A DNA stretch of 64,000 nucleotides from Alphaproteobacteria bacterium (GTDB taxonomy: Bacteria; Pseudomonadota; Alphaproteobacteria; Rhizobiales; Aestuariivirgaceae): contig JAHEBA010000265.1 in NCBI GenBank assembly GCA_024642465.1, positions 1 to 64,000 of the forward strand, in the 5' to 3' direction. Below are positions 44,947 through 54,381 of this stretch, piece by piece (the first letter of the stretch is position 1; every line of letters starts with the position of its first letter). The notes beneath the pieces were generated by a model. It saw only the letters and a program-made list of their open reading frames with translations. It was not told where the DNA came from and ran no database searches. A program made the position numbers and the translations under genes.

Positions 44947-46077
44947 ATGCGCCGCATCAGTACCGCACTTGCCCTGTTGACCCTCAATGCGATGGCCGCC
45001 GGCACTGCCGTGGCGCAAGAAAAGTTTACCATAACCGGCAGTAGCGGGATGGCGCTCAGCGCTGAGCCGGTTGCGAGTTTCGACCAGCCCTGGGCGATGA
45101 CCTTCCTGCCCGATGGTACCATGCTGGTCACCACCAAGCCGGGCAAGCTGTTCCACGTCACGCAAGATGGCAAGTCCACAGAGGTGGATGACATGTGGGA
45201 CGTCGCCTATGGCGGCCAGGGCGGCCTCGGCGACGTGGTGCTGCACCCGGACTTTGCCAGCAACAGCCTCGTCTACATCTCTCATGCCGAAGCTGACGGC
45301 GGCAAAAACGGCGCAGTCGTCGTGCGCGCCCGGCTTGATGCCAGCGGCGATGCGCCGGCCTTGCGCGACGTCGAGCGTATCTGGGAGCAGAAGCCCAAGG
45401 TCTCCGGTCGCGGCCACTATTCGCACCGCATTGCCTTCGGCCCGGACGGCAAGCTCTTCATCAGCTCCGGCGACCGCCAGAAGATGACGCCGGCGCAGAA
45501 GTTCGACAGTGCGCTTGGCAAGGTCATCCGCCTCAATGACGACGGATCGGTACCGCCAGACAACCCCTGGCAGGACAAGGGCGAACTGGCAAAGACGTTC
45601 TGGTCCATGGGCCACCGCAACCTGCTTGGCCTCGCCTTCGACGCGGAAGGACGCCTGTGGAACCACGAGATGGGACCGCGCCACGGCGATGAACTGAACC
45701 TGGTTGAACCCGGCAACAACTATGGCTGGCCGGTCGTGTCCTATGGCAATCACTATTCCGACGAGAAGATTCCCGATCATGACACCCGGCCGGAGTTTGC
45801 CCATCCGAAGGCCTGGTGGGTGCCGGCGATCTCGCCTGCCGGCCTGACGATCTATTCCGGCGACATGTTCCCTGACTGGAAGGGCGATGCGCTCATCGGC
45901 GGGCTGTCGTCCGAGGCGCTCGTGCGGGTGGACATCGACGGCACGCAGGCGAAGGAAGCAGCCCGCTACGAGTGGGGAAAGCGGGTGCGCGAAACCGAGC
46001 AGGGTCCGGACGGCGCCCTTTGGGTGCTGGAGGATAGCCCCGGTGGCCGCCTGCTCAAGCTGACGCCCGCAAGCTGA
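44947..46077 (+). CDS. PQQ-dependent soluble aldose sugar dehydrogenase
   Basis: A 376-residue exported six-bladed beta-propeller. [23 protein letters not shown] is a signal peptide followed by [48 protein letters not shown], the His in [12 protein letters not shown] and [12 protein letters not shown]-type segments with [20 protein letters not shown] are the family signatures for PQQ and calcium binding. It oxidises aldoses in the periplasm, feeding the electron chain. A GGGAG sequence lies about 10 nt before ATG 44947; an ATG at 44920 is possible but delays the signal peptide. It ends 2 nt before the convergent FAD enzyme's stop. Confidence 0.88.
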   Translation: MRRISTALALLTLNAMAAGTAVAQEKFTITGSSGMALSAEPVASFDQPWAMTFLPDGTMLVTTKPGKLFHVTQDGKSTEVDDMWDVAYGGQGGLGDVVLHPDFASNSLVYISHAEADGGKNGAVVVRARLDASGDAPALRDVERIWEQKPKVSGRGHYSHRIAFGPDGKLFISSGDRQKMTPAQKFDSALGKVIRLNDDGSVPPDNPWQDKGELAKTFWSMGHRNLLGLAFDAEGRLWNHEMGPRHGDELNLVEPGNNYGWPVVSYGNHYSDEKIPDHDTRPEFAHPKAWWVPAISPAGLTIYSGDMFPDWKGDALIGGLSSEALVRVDIDGTQAKEAARYEWGKRVRETEQGPDGALWVLEDSPGGRLLKLTPAS

Positions 46078-46079
46078 GG

Positions 46080-47387
46080 CTAGCCGAGCACCGAGAAGCT
46101 CGATTCCTGGTTGATCGGCCGCTTTCGCGAATAGAATCCGACGTCGATGTCGCGGCCGATATAGGGCAGGGTGAACTTGAGCGGACTGGAGTCATGGTTG
46201 TTGCCGGCCTCGCAATACTCCACCAGCGCAGCCATCATCTTGCCCGCGATCGGCGCGTTCTTGTACTGGTTGCCGCTGGTGCCGCAGGCCATGTAGAAGC
46301 CGCCCAGTGCCGACTTGTCGTAGATCGGGATCCAGTCCGTCGAGGCGTCGTAGAGGTCCACCACGCCGCGGGTCTTCGACGGGATGCCGAGGCTCGGCAC
46401 CCGTTGCGCATAGCGCATCGCCTGCGTCGTCCACTGGTCGGAAAAATTGCGGTCGTAGCGGGTGTCGTCGTCCGTCCACTGATGCGTGTCGCACTCCGGA
46501 TCCTCGCTGCCGATCAGGATGTGGTTGCCGTGCTCGGGCCGGCAATAGCAGGCGATGTCGCTGTCCGACACGATGGTGCCGTTGTGCTCGAAGTCAAAAC
46601 CTTCCGGTGCCGGCACGTGCACCACCTCCTGACGCAGCGGTCGGGTCTGGATGGTCATGTCGTCCAGCACGCCCGCCATTGCGTTCACGGTGGACGAGCC
46701 GGGACCGGCCACGTTGATCACCACCGGCGCGTGGATCTCCTCGCCGCCGGCCAGCTTCACGCCCTTCACCTTGCCGCCTGATTGCAGGATCTCTACGACC
46801 TCTGCGCCCATGCGGAACTGGGCCCCGTGCAGGCGCGCTGCATCGGCCAGGTTCTGAGCCGAGAGTGCCGGATCGGTCACATAGCCCGCATTCGGCCAGA
46901 ACACGCCGCCATTCAGGTGGCCACCGTTGGGCTTGCCGAATTCGGGATCGTCCAGCCGCCGTGCAGGGGCATAGCTTTCGAGCGAATAGACCGGCAGCCT
47001 GTCCATGATCTTCGCCGCGTCCCACTCTTCGAACGGGCAGCTCAGGGCAGCGGAGTTTTCCATGTGCCTGACCAGGTGCCCGTTGGCATCCGTCTTCATG
47101 ACCAGGCACCCCACCTCGCGGAACTTCGCCAGGCCGGCGCCGGCAGGCAGGCCCAGATAGTCGGCCCAGTCGCGCCAGTAGTGATAGCCCTCCCAGGCAA
47201 ACGCGGTGCCGTCAAAAGTCGAGTAGTGCATGCGAACGATGGCGCACGAACCGGCCGTCGATCCATGACCGGCCTGCGTGTTGCGGTCGATCGACAGTGT
47301 CTTGCGCCCCGCCTTGGCCATCTCGAACGCGATGGCCGAGCCGATGACGCCGGTGCCGATGATGATGGCGTCGAACGTGTCACTCAT
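46080..47387 (-). CDS. FAD-dependent amine oxidoreductase (sarcosine oxidase beta/DadA-like)
   Basis: A 435-residue DAO-family flavoenzyme. FDAIIIGTGVIGSAIAFEMAKAGRKTLSIDR is the FAD Rossmann motif; QAGHGSTAGSCAIVRMHYS follows, and GGFYMACGTSGNQYKNAPIAGKMMAAL is the C-terminal FAD-contact block. It would oxidise a secondary amine or amino acid such as an N-methylated glycine. It is third in the operon after the dimethylglycine-type enzyme and the TetR regulator, overlapping the latter by 8 nt, so a second demethylation step is likely. ATG 47387 is used. Confidence 0.85.
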   Translation of the reverse strand: MSDTFDAIIIGTGVIGSAIAFEMAKAGRKTLSIDRNTQAGHGSTAGSCAIVRMHYSTFDGTAFAWEGYHYWRDWADYLGLPAGAGLAKFREVGCLVMKTDANGHLVRHMENSAALSCPFEEWDAAKIMDRLPVYSLESYAPARRLDDPEFGKPNGGHLNGGVFWPNAGYVTDPALSAQNLADAARLHGAQFRMGAEVVEILQSGGKVKGVKLAGGEEIHAPVVINVAGPGSSTVNAMAGVLDDMTIQTRPLRQEVVHVPAPEGFDFEHNGTIVSDSDIACYCRPEHGNHILIGSEDPECDTHQWTDDDTRYDRNFSDQWTTQAMRYAQRVPSLGIPSKTRGVVDLYDASTDWIPIYDKSALGGFYMACGTSGNQYKNAPIAGKMMAALVEYCEAGNNHDSSPLKFTLPYIGRDIDVGFYSRKRPINQESSFSVLG

Positions 47388-48078
47388 GGCCGGTATCCTT
47401 CCTGCCGTGCGAAAGCGAATAGGCGATGAGTTCTTCAACTTCCGGGCCGTCCGGCTGGCGTCCGGTGAACGCCACCAGATAGGCTGGCACCAGTTTGAGC
47501 CGGTCCTCCAGCGGTTCGTTCAGTTCCGCGAGGTTGTAGCCGATCTGCATGTAGTAGAGCACCCGCGCCCGGGTGGCCGCTTCTTCCGCCTCGTATCCGT
47601 GACGGGCAAACATCGCGGTAAGCGCCTTCAGCCGTCTCTCGTCCGAGATGTCCAGCACCCGCCGCACCGGCCCCGAGCGCCTTGCCCATTCGCGCACCGC
47701 AAAGTCGAGCCGCGTGTTGAACAGCTGGTCATCGACGAAGCAGCGGAACACGTTGCACACCGCTGCCGTGATGCTGTCGGCTGGCGCCTGCGCCTGTCGC
47801 ACCAGCGCCGCCGTGTTGGTGTGCTCCCAGTGGTCGAGCAGCGCGTCGAGCAGGTCCTGGCGCGACTTGAAATACCAGTAGAAACTTGACCGCGACACAT
47901 CCAGCCGCTCGCCCAGCGTCAACACCTTCACCTGTTCCACGCCGTCGCTCACCAGCACGTCCATGGCCACGTTCAGCCAGTCCTGCCGCGTCACCTTTGT
48001 GTTGCCGGCGAGCGGTTCGCGCTCCGTGTCATCCAGCCGGATTGCCGGGGAGATTGGCGTGACCTTGTCCGTATTCAT
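47380..48078 (-). CDS. TetR-family transcriptional regulator
   Basis: A 232-residue repressor. The HTH lies at about 34-76, where VLTLGERLDVSRSSFYWYFKSRQDLLDALLDHW is the TetR consensus; the helical C-terminal domain binds the inducer. It is embedded between two amine-oxidising enzymes with overlaps on both sides (4 and 8 nt) and so probably represses its own operon and perhaps the divergent GMC gene. TGTCTAGACA in the divergent gap is a candidate operator. The inducer is presumably the amine substrate. Confidence 0.88.
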   Translation of the reverse strand: MNTDKVTPISPAIRLDDTEREPLAGNTKVTRQDWLNVAMDVLVSDGVEQVKVLTLGERLDVSRSSFYWYFKSRQDLLDALLDHWEHTNTAALVRQAQAPADSITAAVCNVFRCFVDDQLFNTRLDFAVREWARRSGPVRRVLDISDERRLKALTAMFARHGYEAEEAATRARVLYYMQIGYNLAELNEPLEDRLKLVPAYLVAFTGRQPDGPEVEELIAYSLSHGRKDTGHE

Positions 48079-50480
48079 CCGCGCATGGCCTTTCCTTGCG
48101 GATCGTAAGGCGAGGGCGCAATGACCTTCGCTGCGCGCTCCACCCCGACGATGTGAGTGGTAAGCGAGGTACCGCCGGCGGCGCAAGCCCGGTCGATCAT
48201 CGCCATGGCGAGCGACTTGCCCAGCGTGTGGCCATAGCCGCCCGAGGTGACGAAGCCCACCCGCTTGCCATTGTGCCAGACCGGCTCGAAGCCGCTGGCA
48301 TCGGCGTCATCGGCATCGATCTCCAGCGTCACTAGCACCTGCGCCGGACCGCCGCCGTCCCGCTCCCTCATGGCGGCTTCGCGACCGATGAAGTCCGGCT
48401 TCTGCCAGTCGATCCACCGGTCCATGCCGGTCATGCCCGGCGTATAGCCTTGTGTGAACTCGCGCGACCAGATGCCGAAACTCTTCTCCAGCCGAAGTGA
48501 CAGAAGCGCGTTGAAACCGTACTCGCGGATGCCGCTTTCAACGCCTGCCTCAAGTAGCGCCCGGCGCAGCGCGATGTGCTCCATCGCGTCGCAATGGATC
48601 TCGTAGCCAAGCTCCCCCGCCACCGACAGCCGCCCCACCTTCGCACAGATCAGGCCGATGTCGAACCTACCGCATCCCATGAACGGCAATGCGCCGACAG
48701 GACCATCGGTCAGCCGCTCGATCACTTCGCGCGACTTCGGCCCCGCCAGCGAGAAGCCCACGGTCTGATCGGCGATGTCGCGCACCGTGACGCCGTCTTC
48801 CATGTGGTCGGCAAACCAGCGCATGTGCCATTCGCGCAGATAGTAGCTGCCCATGATCCACCAGCTGCCGTCGCCCCAGTTGAACACGGAGAGGTCGCCC
48901 TTGAGCTTGCCCTCCAGCGACAGCATGGGCGCAAGCCGCGCGCGGCCCGGCCCCGGCAGTTTTGACGACATCATCCGGTTGAGCCAGCCTTCGGCGTTTG
49001 GTCCCGTTACCTCGAAGCGCGAGAAACCCGAAATGTCCAGCAGGCCGACGCCCTCCCGCACCGCCTTGCATTCTTCGGCAACGATCGGATGAGCGTTGGA
49101 GCGCTTCAGCGACGGCTTCTCGGTAAAGCCTTCCGGCGCGAAATAGAGCGGTACTTCCAGCCCCCAGCTTGAGCCACAGCGGCAACCGGCTGCCGTCATT
49201 TCGGAATGTGCAGGCGCCATCTTCAGCGGCCGGCCTGCGGGCAACTGCTCGTTCGGATAGGTCATCACGAAGCGGCGGGTATAGAACTGCCCGGTCGTCT
49301 CCTTGATGTACTGCTTGTTCTCGGCGAACGGGCCATAGCGCGCTACGTCCATGCCATATACGTCGGCTTCCGGTTCACCGTGGATGATCCATTCCGCCAG
49401 CGACTTGCCGACGCCGCCACCCTGCAGGAAGCCCGCCATCACCGCGCAGGCGCACCAGTAGCCCGGCTTGCCGCGCACCGGTCCCACCAGCGGGTTGCCG
49501 TCCGGCGAGAAGGTGAAGGCGCCGTTGACCCACGTCTTGATGCCGGCCTTCTGCAGCACCGGGTAGCGCTCGAAGCCCAGCGTCAATTCATGTTCGATGC
49601 GGTCCGGGTCTTCCTGCTGCAACTGCATGCCATAGTCCCACGGCGCCCCGTCCATCATCCAGTGCTCGTGGTTGATCTCGTAGATCCCCAGCAGCATGCC
49701 CTTCTGGTCCTGGCGCATGTAGGTGAACCCCTCGAGGTCCACCACCAGCGGCACTTCCTTGTCCAGCGCCTCGATCTCGGGGATGCATTCAGTGATCAGG
49801 TAATGATGGTTGAGCGGCGACACCGGCAGTTCGATGCCGGCCATGCGGCCCAGCTGCTTGGCCCACAGGCCCGCCGCGTTGACCACGTGCTCGCACTTGA
49901 TGGTGCCCTTCTCGGTCACCACCTGCCAGCCGTCCTTGAGCTGGTGAAGTTCCAGCACCCGGTTGTTCTCGATCACCGTGGCGCCACGCTTCTTGGCGGC
50001 GCCCGCATAGGCGTGCACGGTGCCGGTGGTGTCGATATAGCCTTCACGGTCGGCCCACATGCCGCCGATGATGCCGTGGGTGGACATGACGGGGCACAGC
50101 TCGCCCGCTTCTTCCGGCGTGATCAGCCGAACGTCCTCGATGCCGATCGACTGGAAGATGCGATAGGCCGACTGCAGCCACTCCCAGCGGTCAGGCGTAC
50201 CTGCCAGCGTCATCCCGCCGGTCATGTGCATGCCGACCGACTGGCCGCTTTCCTTCTCGATCTCGCTCAGGAGGTCGATGGTGTAGGCCTGCAGCGAGGC
50301 GATGTTCGGGTCCGCATTGAGCGCATGAAAGCCGCCGGCCGCATGCCAGGACGATCCCGCCGTCAGGATGGAACGTTCGATCAGGCACACGTCGGACCAG
50401 CCGAACTTGGCCAGATGGTACAGAACGGATGCGCCGACCACTCCGCCGCCGATGACGACCACGCGATACTCGGATTTCAT
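48075..50480 (-). CDS. Dimethylglycine/sarcosine dehydrogenase-like flavoprotein
   Basis: An 801-residue two-domain enzyme. Residues 5-35 are the FAD site (VVVIGGGVVGASVLYHLAKFGW), and SSWHAAGG places His46 at the residue that binds FAD covalently in DMGDH. After about residue 430 a GcvT-like domain (KSLKR-type linker, EGVGLLDISGFSRFEVTGPNAEGWLNRMMSSKLPGPGRARLAPML, SLRLEKSFGIWSREFTQGYTP) binds tetrahydrofolate and takes up the formaldehyde. It demethylates an N-methylated glycine or betaine-derived compound. ATG 50480 follows a strong GGGGAGGGG ribosome binding site. First gene of the operon. Confidence 0.87.
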   Translation of the reverse strand: MKSEYRVVVIGGGVVGASVLYHLAKFGWSDVCLIERSILTAGSSWHAAGGFHALNADPNIASLQAYTIDLLSEIEKESGQSVGMHMTGGMTLAGTPDRWEWLQSAYRIFQSIGIEDVRLITPEEAGELCPVMSTHGIIGGMWADREGYIDTTGTVHAYAGAAKKRGATVIENNRVLELHQLKDGWQVVTEKGTIKCEHVVNAAGLWAKQLGRMAGIELPVSPLNHHYLITECIPEIEALDKEVPLVVDLEGFTYMRQDQKGMLLGIYEINHEHWMMDGAPWDYGMQLQQEDPDRIEHELTLGFERYPVLQKAGIKTWVNGAFTFSPDGNPLVGPVRGKPGYWCACAVMAGFLQGGGVGKSLAEWIIHGEPEADVYGMDVARYGPFAENKQYIKETTGQFYTRRFVMTYPNEQLPAGRPLKMAPAHSEMTAAGCRCGSSWGLEVPLYFAPEGFTEKPSLKRSNAHPIVAEECKAVREGVGLLDISGFSRFEVTGPNAEGWLNRMMSSKLPGPGRARLAPMLSLEGKLKGDLSVFNWGDGSWWIMGSYYLREWHMRWFADHMEDGVTVRDIADQTVGFSLAGPKSREVIERLTDGPVGALPFMGCGRFDIGLICAKVGRLSVAGELGYEIHCDAMEHIALRRALLEAGVESGIREYGFNALLSLRLEKSFGIWSREFTQGYTPGMTGMDRWIDWQKPDFIGREAAMRERDGGGPAQVLVTLEIDADDADASGFEPVWHNGKRVGFVTSGGYGHTLGKSLAMAMIDRACAAGGTSLTTHIVGVERAAKVIAPSPYDPQGKAMRG

Positions 50481-50535
50481 GGCAAGCCCCTCCCCACGCC
50501 GGGTTTTGTGCAAGTAAATACCGTCAGGAGGAACA

Positions 50536-50545
50536 TGTCTAGACA
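50536..50545. promoter_or_regulatory. TGTCTAGACA palindrome in the divergent promoter
   Basis: A perfect 10-bp palindrome lies in the 176-nt gap between the DMGDH-like gene and the divergent GMC gene, followed 3 nt later by TGTGTACA. It is a good candidate operator for the operon's own TetR repressor. Confidence 0.45.
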
Positions 50546-50656
50546 CTTGTGTACAGTCGTACTCTGGTGCGGTTCGCCACCGTTGCATTCGGGCCCGGCC
50601 GCTCGCTAAGCTGCGAGGCAAAACACAAGGCATTTCATGCGGGGGCTGCAGCAATC

Positions 50657-52270
50657 GTGAGCGACCAGTTCGATTACATCATTGTGGGCGCGGGCTCTGC
50701 CGGCTGTGTGCTCGCCAATCGGCTGTCGGCCAATCCGGCCATCCGCGTCTGCCTGCTCGAAGCGGGCCCGCCTGATTGGAACCCGCTCATCCACATGCCG
50801 GTGGGCTGGATGAAGCTGCTGAAGAGCCCCACCTGGAACTGGCTCTATGAAACCGAGGCCTCGGAATGGACAGGCGGGCGGCGCGTGCCGATCCCGCGCG
50901 GCAAGACGCTGGGCGGCTCATCCTCGATTAATGGCTGCATCTTCAACCGCGGCACGGCGAGCGACTTCGACCACTGGGCCCAACTGGGCAACCGCGGCTG
51001 GGGTTATGCCGATGTGCTGCCGACCTTCCGCAGCCTCGAGACGTTCATGGGCGAGGACCCGGGCGGATATCGCGGCAAGGACGGCCCGCTCAAGGTGACG
51101 CCGACCGATTGGCGCCATCCGCTGGTCGACGCCTTCATGGACGGCGCGGAGACGCTCGGCATTCCGAAGAACCCCGACTATAACGGCGCCACCCAGGAGG
51201 GCTCGTCCTATACCCAGCGCACCATCGTCAATGGACGTCGCCAGAGCGCGGCCAAGGCGTTCCTGACGCCAATCAAGTCACGGCCCAACCTTGATGTGCG
51301 CACCAGCGCCCACGCCACCAGACTCGTCTTCGACGGCCAGCGCTGCACGGGCGTGCGTTATGCAAAGGGCGGGCGCGGCGGGCCGGAAGTCACGGTCACA
51401 GCCGCCCGCGAAGTGATCCTGTCCGGCGGCGTGATCAACTCCCCACAGCTTCTGCAACTGTCCGGCGTCGGCAATCCCGATCACCTCAAGCCGCTTGGTG
51501 TCGAGGTGCATCATGCGCTGCCGGGCGTGGGCGAGAACCTGCGCGACCACTTCACGCCGCGGTTCACCGCCTGGGTGAAGAACACCGATACCTTCAACGA
51601 GAAGGTCCAGGGTCTGAGGCTGTTCGGCGAGGCGATCAAGTGGGCGCTCAAGCAGCCCTCGGTGCTCGGCATCCCGTCCACTGTCTGCTATGCATTCACA
51701 CGCTCCGATCCCGCACTCGACACAAACGACCTGCAGATCACCTTCATGCCGGCAAGCTACAAGGAAGGCTACCAGGGCGTGCTGGACGACCGGCCCGGCA
51801 TGACCATTGCCGCCTGGCAGCAGCGGCCTGAGAGCAAGGGTAGCGTGAAAATCAAGTCGGCTAACCCCTTCGACAAGCCGGCCATCGACGCCAACTATCT
51901 GGGCGAGGAGGTTGACCGGCAGGTCCTGCTGGCCGGGCTGAAGCTTGCCCGCCGCTTGCTGCGCACAGAACCCATGCGACCCTATTTCGACGGCGAGGTC
52001 TACCCCGGCGACAAGGTGACCACCGACGACGAGCTGCTCGGCACGGCACGCGAACGCGGCACCACGGTGTTTCACATGATGGGCACTTGCCGGATGAGCC
52101 CCGCAACCGACAGGCTGGCCGTGGTCGATGACCGGCTGCGGGTGCATGGGCTAGAGGGCTTGCGCGTGGTCGATGCCTCGATCATGCCGACCATGCCGTC
52201 AGCCAACACCAACGCCGCCACGCTGATGATCGCCGAGAAGGCCGCAGGCTACATCCTCAACGGCTCATGA
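50657..52270 (+). CDS. GMC-family oxidoreductase (choline dehydrogenase-like)
   Basis: A 537-residue flavoprotein. FDYIIVGAGSAGCVLANRLSANPAIRVCLLEAGP is the FAD motif, GGRRVPIPRGKTLGGSSSINGCIFNRG is the GMC signature, and HMMGTCRMSP and PSANTNAATLMIAEKAA carry the active-site His/Asn region. It oxidises an alcohol to an aldehyde; choline is a possible but unproven substrate, giving betaine that would feed the divergent N-demethylating operon. GTG 50657 starts the FAD motif at residue 4; an upstream frame gives no better start. Convergent 14-nt overlap with the next hydrolase gene. Confidence 0.87.
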   Translation: MSDQFDYIIVGAGSAGCVLANRLSANPAIRVCLLEAGPPDWNPLIHMPVGWMKLLKSPTWNWLYETEASEWTGGRRVPIPRGKTLGGSSSINGCIFNRGTASDFDHWAQLGNRGWGYADVLPTFRSLETFMGEDPGGYRGKDGPLKVTPTDWRHPLVDAFMDGAETLGIPKNPDYNGATQEGSSYTQRTIVNGRRQSAAKAFLTPIKSRPNLDVRTSAHATRLVFDGQRCTGVRYAKGGRGGPEVTVTAAREVILSGGVINSPQLLQLSGVGNPDHLKPLGVEVHHALPGVGENLRDHFTPRFTAWVKNTDTFNEKVQGLRLFGEAIKWALKQPSVLGIPSTVCYAFTRSDPALDTNDLQITFMPASYKEGYQGVLDDRPGMTIAAWQQRPESKGSVKIKSANPFDKPAIDANYLGEEVDRQVLLAGLKLARRLLRTEPMRPYFDGEVYPGDKVTTDDELLGTARERGTTVFHMMGTCRMSPATDRLAVVDDRLRVHGLEGLRVVDASIMPTMPSANTNAATLMIAEKAAGYILNGS

Positions 52271-53030
52271 ACCGGATCAGGTGATCCGATACCGCGTCTG
52301 CCGCCTCGACCAGGATCGAATGCTTGACGTGGGGCAGGATCACGAGTTCCGAATTGGGCAGCGCCTCGTAGATCAGCTTGTTGAGGCGCGGGTTGCATCC
52401 GCCGTCATTCTCGCCGGTCAGCACCAGCGATGGCGCCGTCACCTCGTGTAGCCACGGCCCCATCTCGACGCCGGCATAGATCCGGAACACGTTCATGAAG
52501 ACTTGCCCGTTCGTGTCGACGACCTGCTTCAGCCGGCGCTGGACCAGGTCCGGGTTGGCGGCGATGAACTCGTCGGTGAACCAGCGCGCGGTGAGGGTTT
52601 CCAGCACTTGGGGGATACCCTTCTCCTCCATCGCCCTGACAACGCCCCAGACCTTGGCGGAATCGTCCTCGGTGCGAAACGCGGCGGCAGACAGAAGCCC
52701 GAGCTTCAGCACCCGGTCGGGATGGACCCGCGCATAGGCCGGCCCGATCTGCCCGCCCAGCGAATGACCGGCCACGTTGACCTTGTCGAACCCGGCGCGC
52801 TCGCGCACCCGTTCGAGGTCAGCCACCAGTTCATCGATGCCGAACTCGCCGACCGGCATGGGCGAGGTACCGTGCCCGCGCAGGTCGTAACTGACGACGG
52901 TGAAATGATCCTTCAGCTTCGGTACCATGAAGCGCCAGGCATCGCGCGCCGCACCAATGCCGTGCACAAGGATCAGCGCAGGGCCCGAGCCCTCCACCGT
53001 CATCTCGCAGTCGATGGGCCTGGCGCTCAT
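52257..53030 (-). CDS. Alpha/beta hydrolase
   Basis: A 257-residue alpha/beta hydrolase. LVHGIGAARDAWRFMVPKL is the oxyanion strand-loop, GHSLGGQ the nucleophile elbow, TGENDGGCNP the Asp and HVKHSIL the catalytic His. It resembles hydrolases of aromatic meta-cleavage or enol-lactone pathways such as PcaD. It overlaps the tautomerase gene by 4 nt (ATGA) and follows an LLM flavin oxidoreductase, forming a three-gene degradation operon with unknown substrate. Confidence 0.87.
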   Translation of the reverse strand: MSARPIDCEMTVEGSGPALILVHGIGAARDAWRFMVPKLKDHFTVVSYDLRGHGTSPMPVGEFGIDELVADLERVRERAGFDKVNVAGHSLGGQIGPAYARVHPDRVLKLGLLSAAAFRTEDDSAKVWGVVRAMEEKGIPQVLETLTARWFTDEFIAANPDLVQRRLKQVVDTNGQVFMNVFRIYAGVEMGPWLHEVTAPSLVLTGENDGGCNPRLNKLIYEALPNSELVILPHVKHSILVEAADAVSDHLIRFMSR

Positions 53031-53218
53031 GGGTACTTGTCGCAGCCCAGTTCGCCGCCGAAGCCCCAGTCTTCCTTTTCGACGTCGGAGATAACGACCC
53101 AGCACGCTTCCGGCTTGGCGCCCGTGGTCTTGACCATGGCGTCGGTCAGCGCCTTGACCAGTTCGCGCTTCTGTTCACGCGACCGGCCCTTGAACATTTC
53201 AACCCTGATGATCGGCAT
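53027..53218 (-). CDS. Tautomerase family protein (4-oxalocrotonate tautomerase-like)
   Basis: A 63-residue protein. After removal of the initiator Met, Pro2 would be the N-terminal catalytic base, as in 4-oxalocrotonate tautomerase. MPIIRVEMFKGRSREQKRELVKALTDAMVKTTGAKPEACWVVISDVEKEDWGFGG matches the family. It would ketonise an enol intermediate between the oxidoreductase and hydrolase steps. Its ATG lies 22 nt after the LLM stop, and its end overlaps the hydrolase start. Confidence 0.9.
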   Translation of the reverse strand: MPIIRVEMFKGRSREQKRELVKALTDAMVKTTGAKPEACWVVISDVEKEDWGFGGELGCDKYP

Positions 53219-53240
53219 TTCGCTTCTGTTTCCCAGTTTG

Positions 53241-54281
53241 TTACTCAGCTGCCATGACCTGCCGCCGGCGGGCGGAGAACAGCGGCATGATGTCTTCTGC
53301 GATGGCGCGCATGTTGTCCATCGTCTCTTCATTCGGCGAGCCGAGATTCTGGCTCAGGATGATCTCATCGACGCCGGCCTCGTCATAGACTGCTAGCTTG
53401 TCGATCAGCTCCTGCTTCGTGCAGATCATCAGGTTGTCCGACAGTTCCTCGATGGTCTGCTTGCGCGGCAGCGGGTGGATCGCTCCACCGGTCACCAGCC
53501 CAGGCCCGGTATAGACATTGTCGAAGCGCGAGTAGTAATCGTGCGCCGCCTCGGTCATCCGGCGCTTCTCTGCGTCGTCCTTCGCCAGCCAGGTAACGCG
53601 CGACAGCGACAGCGTCAGGTGCGCGCCTTCATCGCCCATTTCCGCCTTGGCACGGTGGAAGGCATTGACCTGCTCCAGCATCATCTCCTTCGACCCGGAC
53701 AGCGGCGTGGTCTGGATATGGAAGCCTCGCTTCGTGCAGGCATGAATGCCCTCGGGCACCATCACCGCCATCATCATCTGGATCGGCCTTACGGGGCGCG
53801 GCATGATGGTGAGCGGCTTGAAACTGTAATATTTTCCCTCGAAACTCACATCTTCTTCCGTGAGCAGTTTGTGCAAGACGTCGAGAGATTCATCAAATTT
53901 CTCGCGCGCAGACTCTATCGGACTGCCCAGACGGGCCATCTCCACTGTGAACGCGCCGCGCCCCACGCCCAGCACCAGCCGGCCATTGGTGAGGATGTCG
54001 GCCATCACCACCTCGCCCGCATAGGTGCGCATGTCGTGCAGCGGCAGCACGGCGACCGACGTCATCAGCTTCACGTGCTTGGTCTCGCTTGCCAGCCGCA
54101 CTGCCATCATCAACGGCGCCGGCGTCAGCAGGATGTTGATCAAGTGATGCTCGGGGATCGACACAGCCGCATAGCCCAGATCGTCGGCCAGCTTCGCCTG
54201 CGCGATCATGTCGTCAAACAGCCGGTCGCCGCCATAGCTGGTGTCCGGGTAGTAAGCGGAGATGAAGTGGTTGAAGTCCAT
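53241..54281 (-). CDS. LLM-class flavin-dependent oxidoreductase
   Basis: A 346-residue bacterial-luciferase-like monooxygenase. MDFNHFISAYYPDTSYGGDRLFDDMIAQAKLADDLGYAAVSIPEHHL is the luciferase-alpha-like N-terminus, ILTNGRLVLGVGRGAFTVEMARLGSPIESAREKFDESLDVLHKLL the core, and IQMMMAVMVPEGIHACTKRGFHIQTTPL the FMN region. It uses reduced flavin and O2 to oxidise a carbon substrate. First gene of a three-gene operon with a tautomerase and hydrolase; the LysR gene is divergent with a perfect palindrome between them. Confidence 0.87.
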   Translation of the reverse strand: MDFNHFISAYYPDTSYGGDRLFDDMIAQAKLADDLGYAAVSIPEHHLINILLTPAPLMMAVRLASETKHVKLMTSVAVLPLHDMRTYAGEVVMADILTNGRLVLGVGRGAFTVEMARLGSPIESAREKFDESLDVLHKLLTEEDVSFEGKYYSFKPLTIMPRPVRPIQMMMAVMVPEGIHACTKRGFHIQTTPLSGSKEMMLEQVNAFHRAKAEMGDEGAHLTLSLSRVTWLAKDDAEKRRMTEAAHDYYSRFDNVYTGPGLVTGGAIHPLPRKQTIEELSDNLMICTKQELIDKLAVYDEAGVDEIILSQNLGSPNEETMDNMRAIAEDIMPLFSARRRQVMAAE

Positions 54282-54339
54282 GGACCTGCCCCTGTTGCGT
54301 TGATGGCAGGCTCGCGCAAATCCAAGGTTCTGTAAAACG

Positions 54340-54361
54340 GATTTAATTTGACCATTAAATC
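54340..54361. promoter_or_regulatory. LysR-type operator candidate
   Basis: GATTTAAT (54340-54347) and ATTAAATC (54354-54361) form a perfect inverted repeat around TTGACC, in the 100-nt gap between divergent LLM and LysR genes. The AT-rich T-N11-A form fits a LysR recognition site. Confidence 0.6.
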
Positions 54362-54381
54362 AATAAAATCGAACTTAAGTC

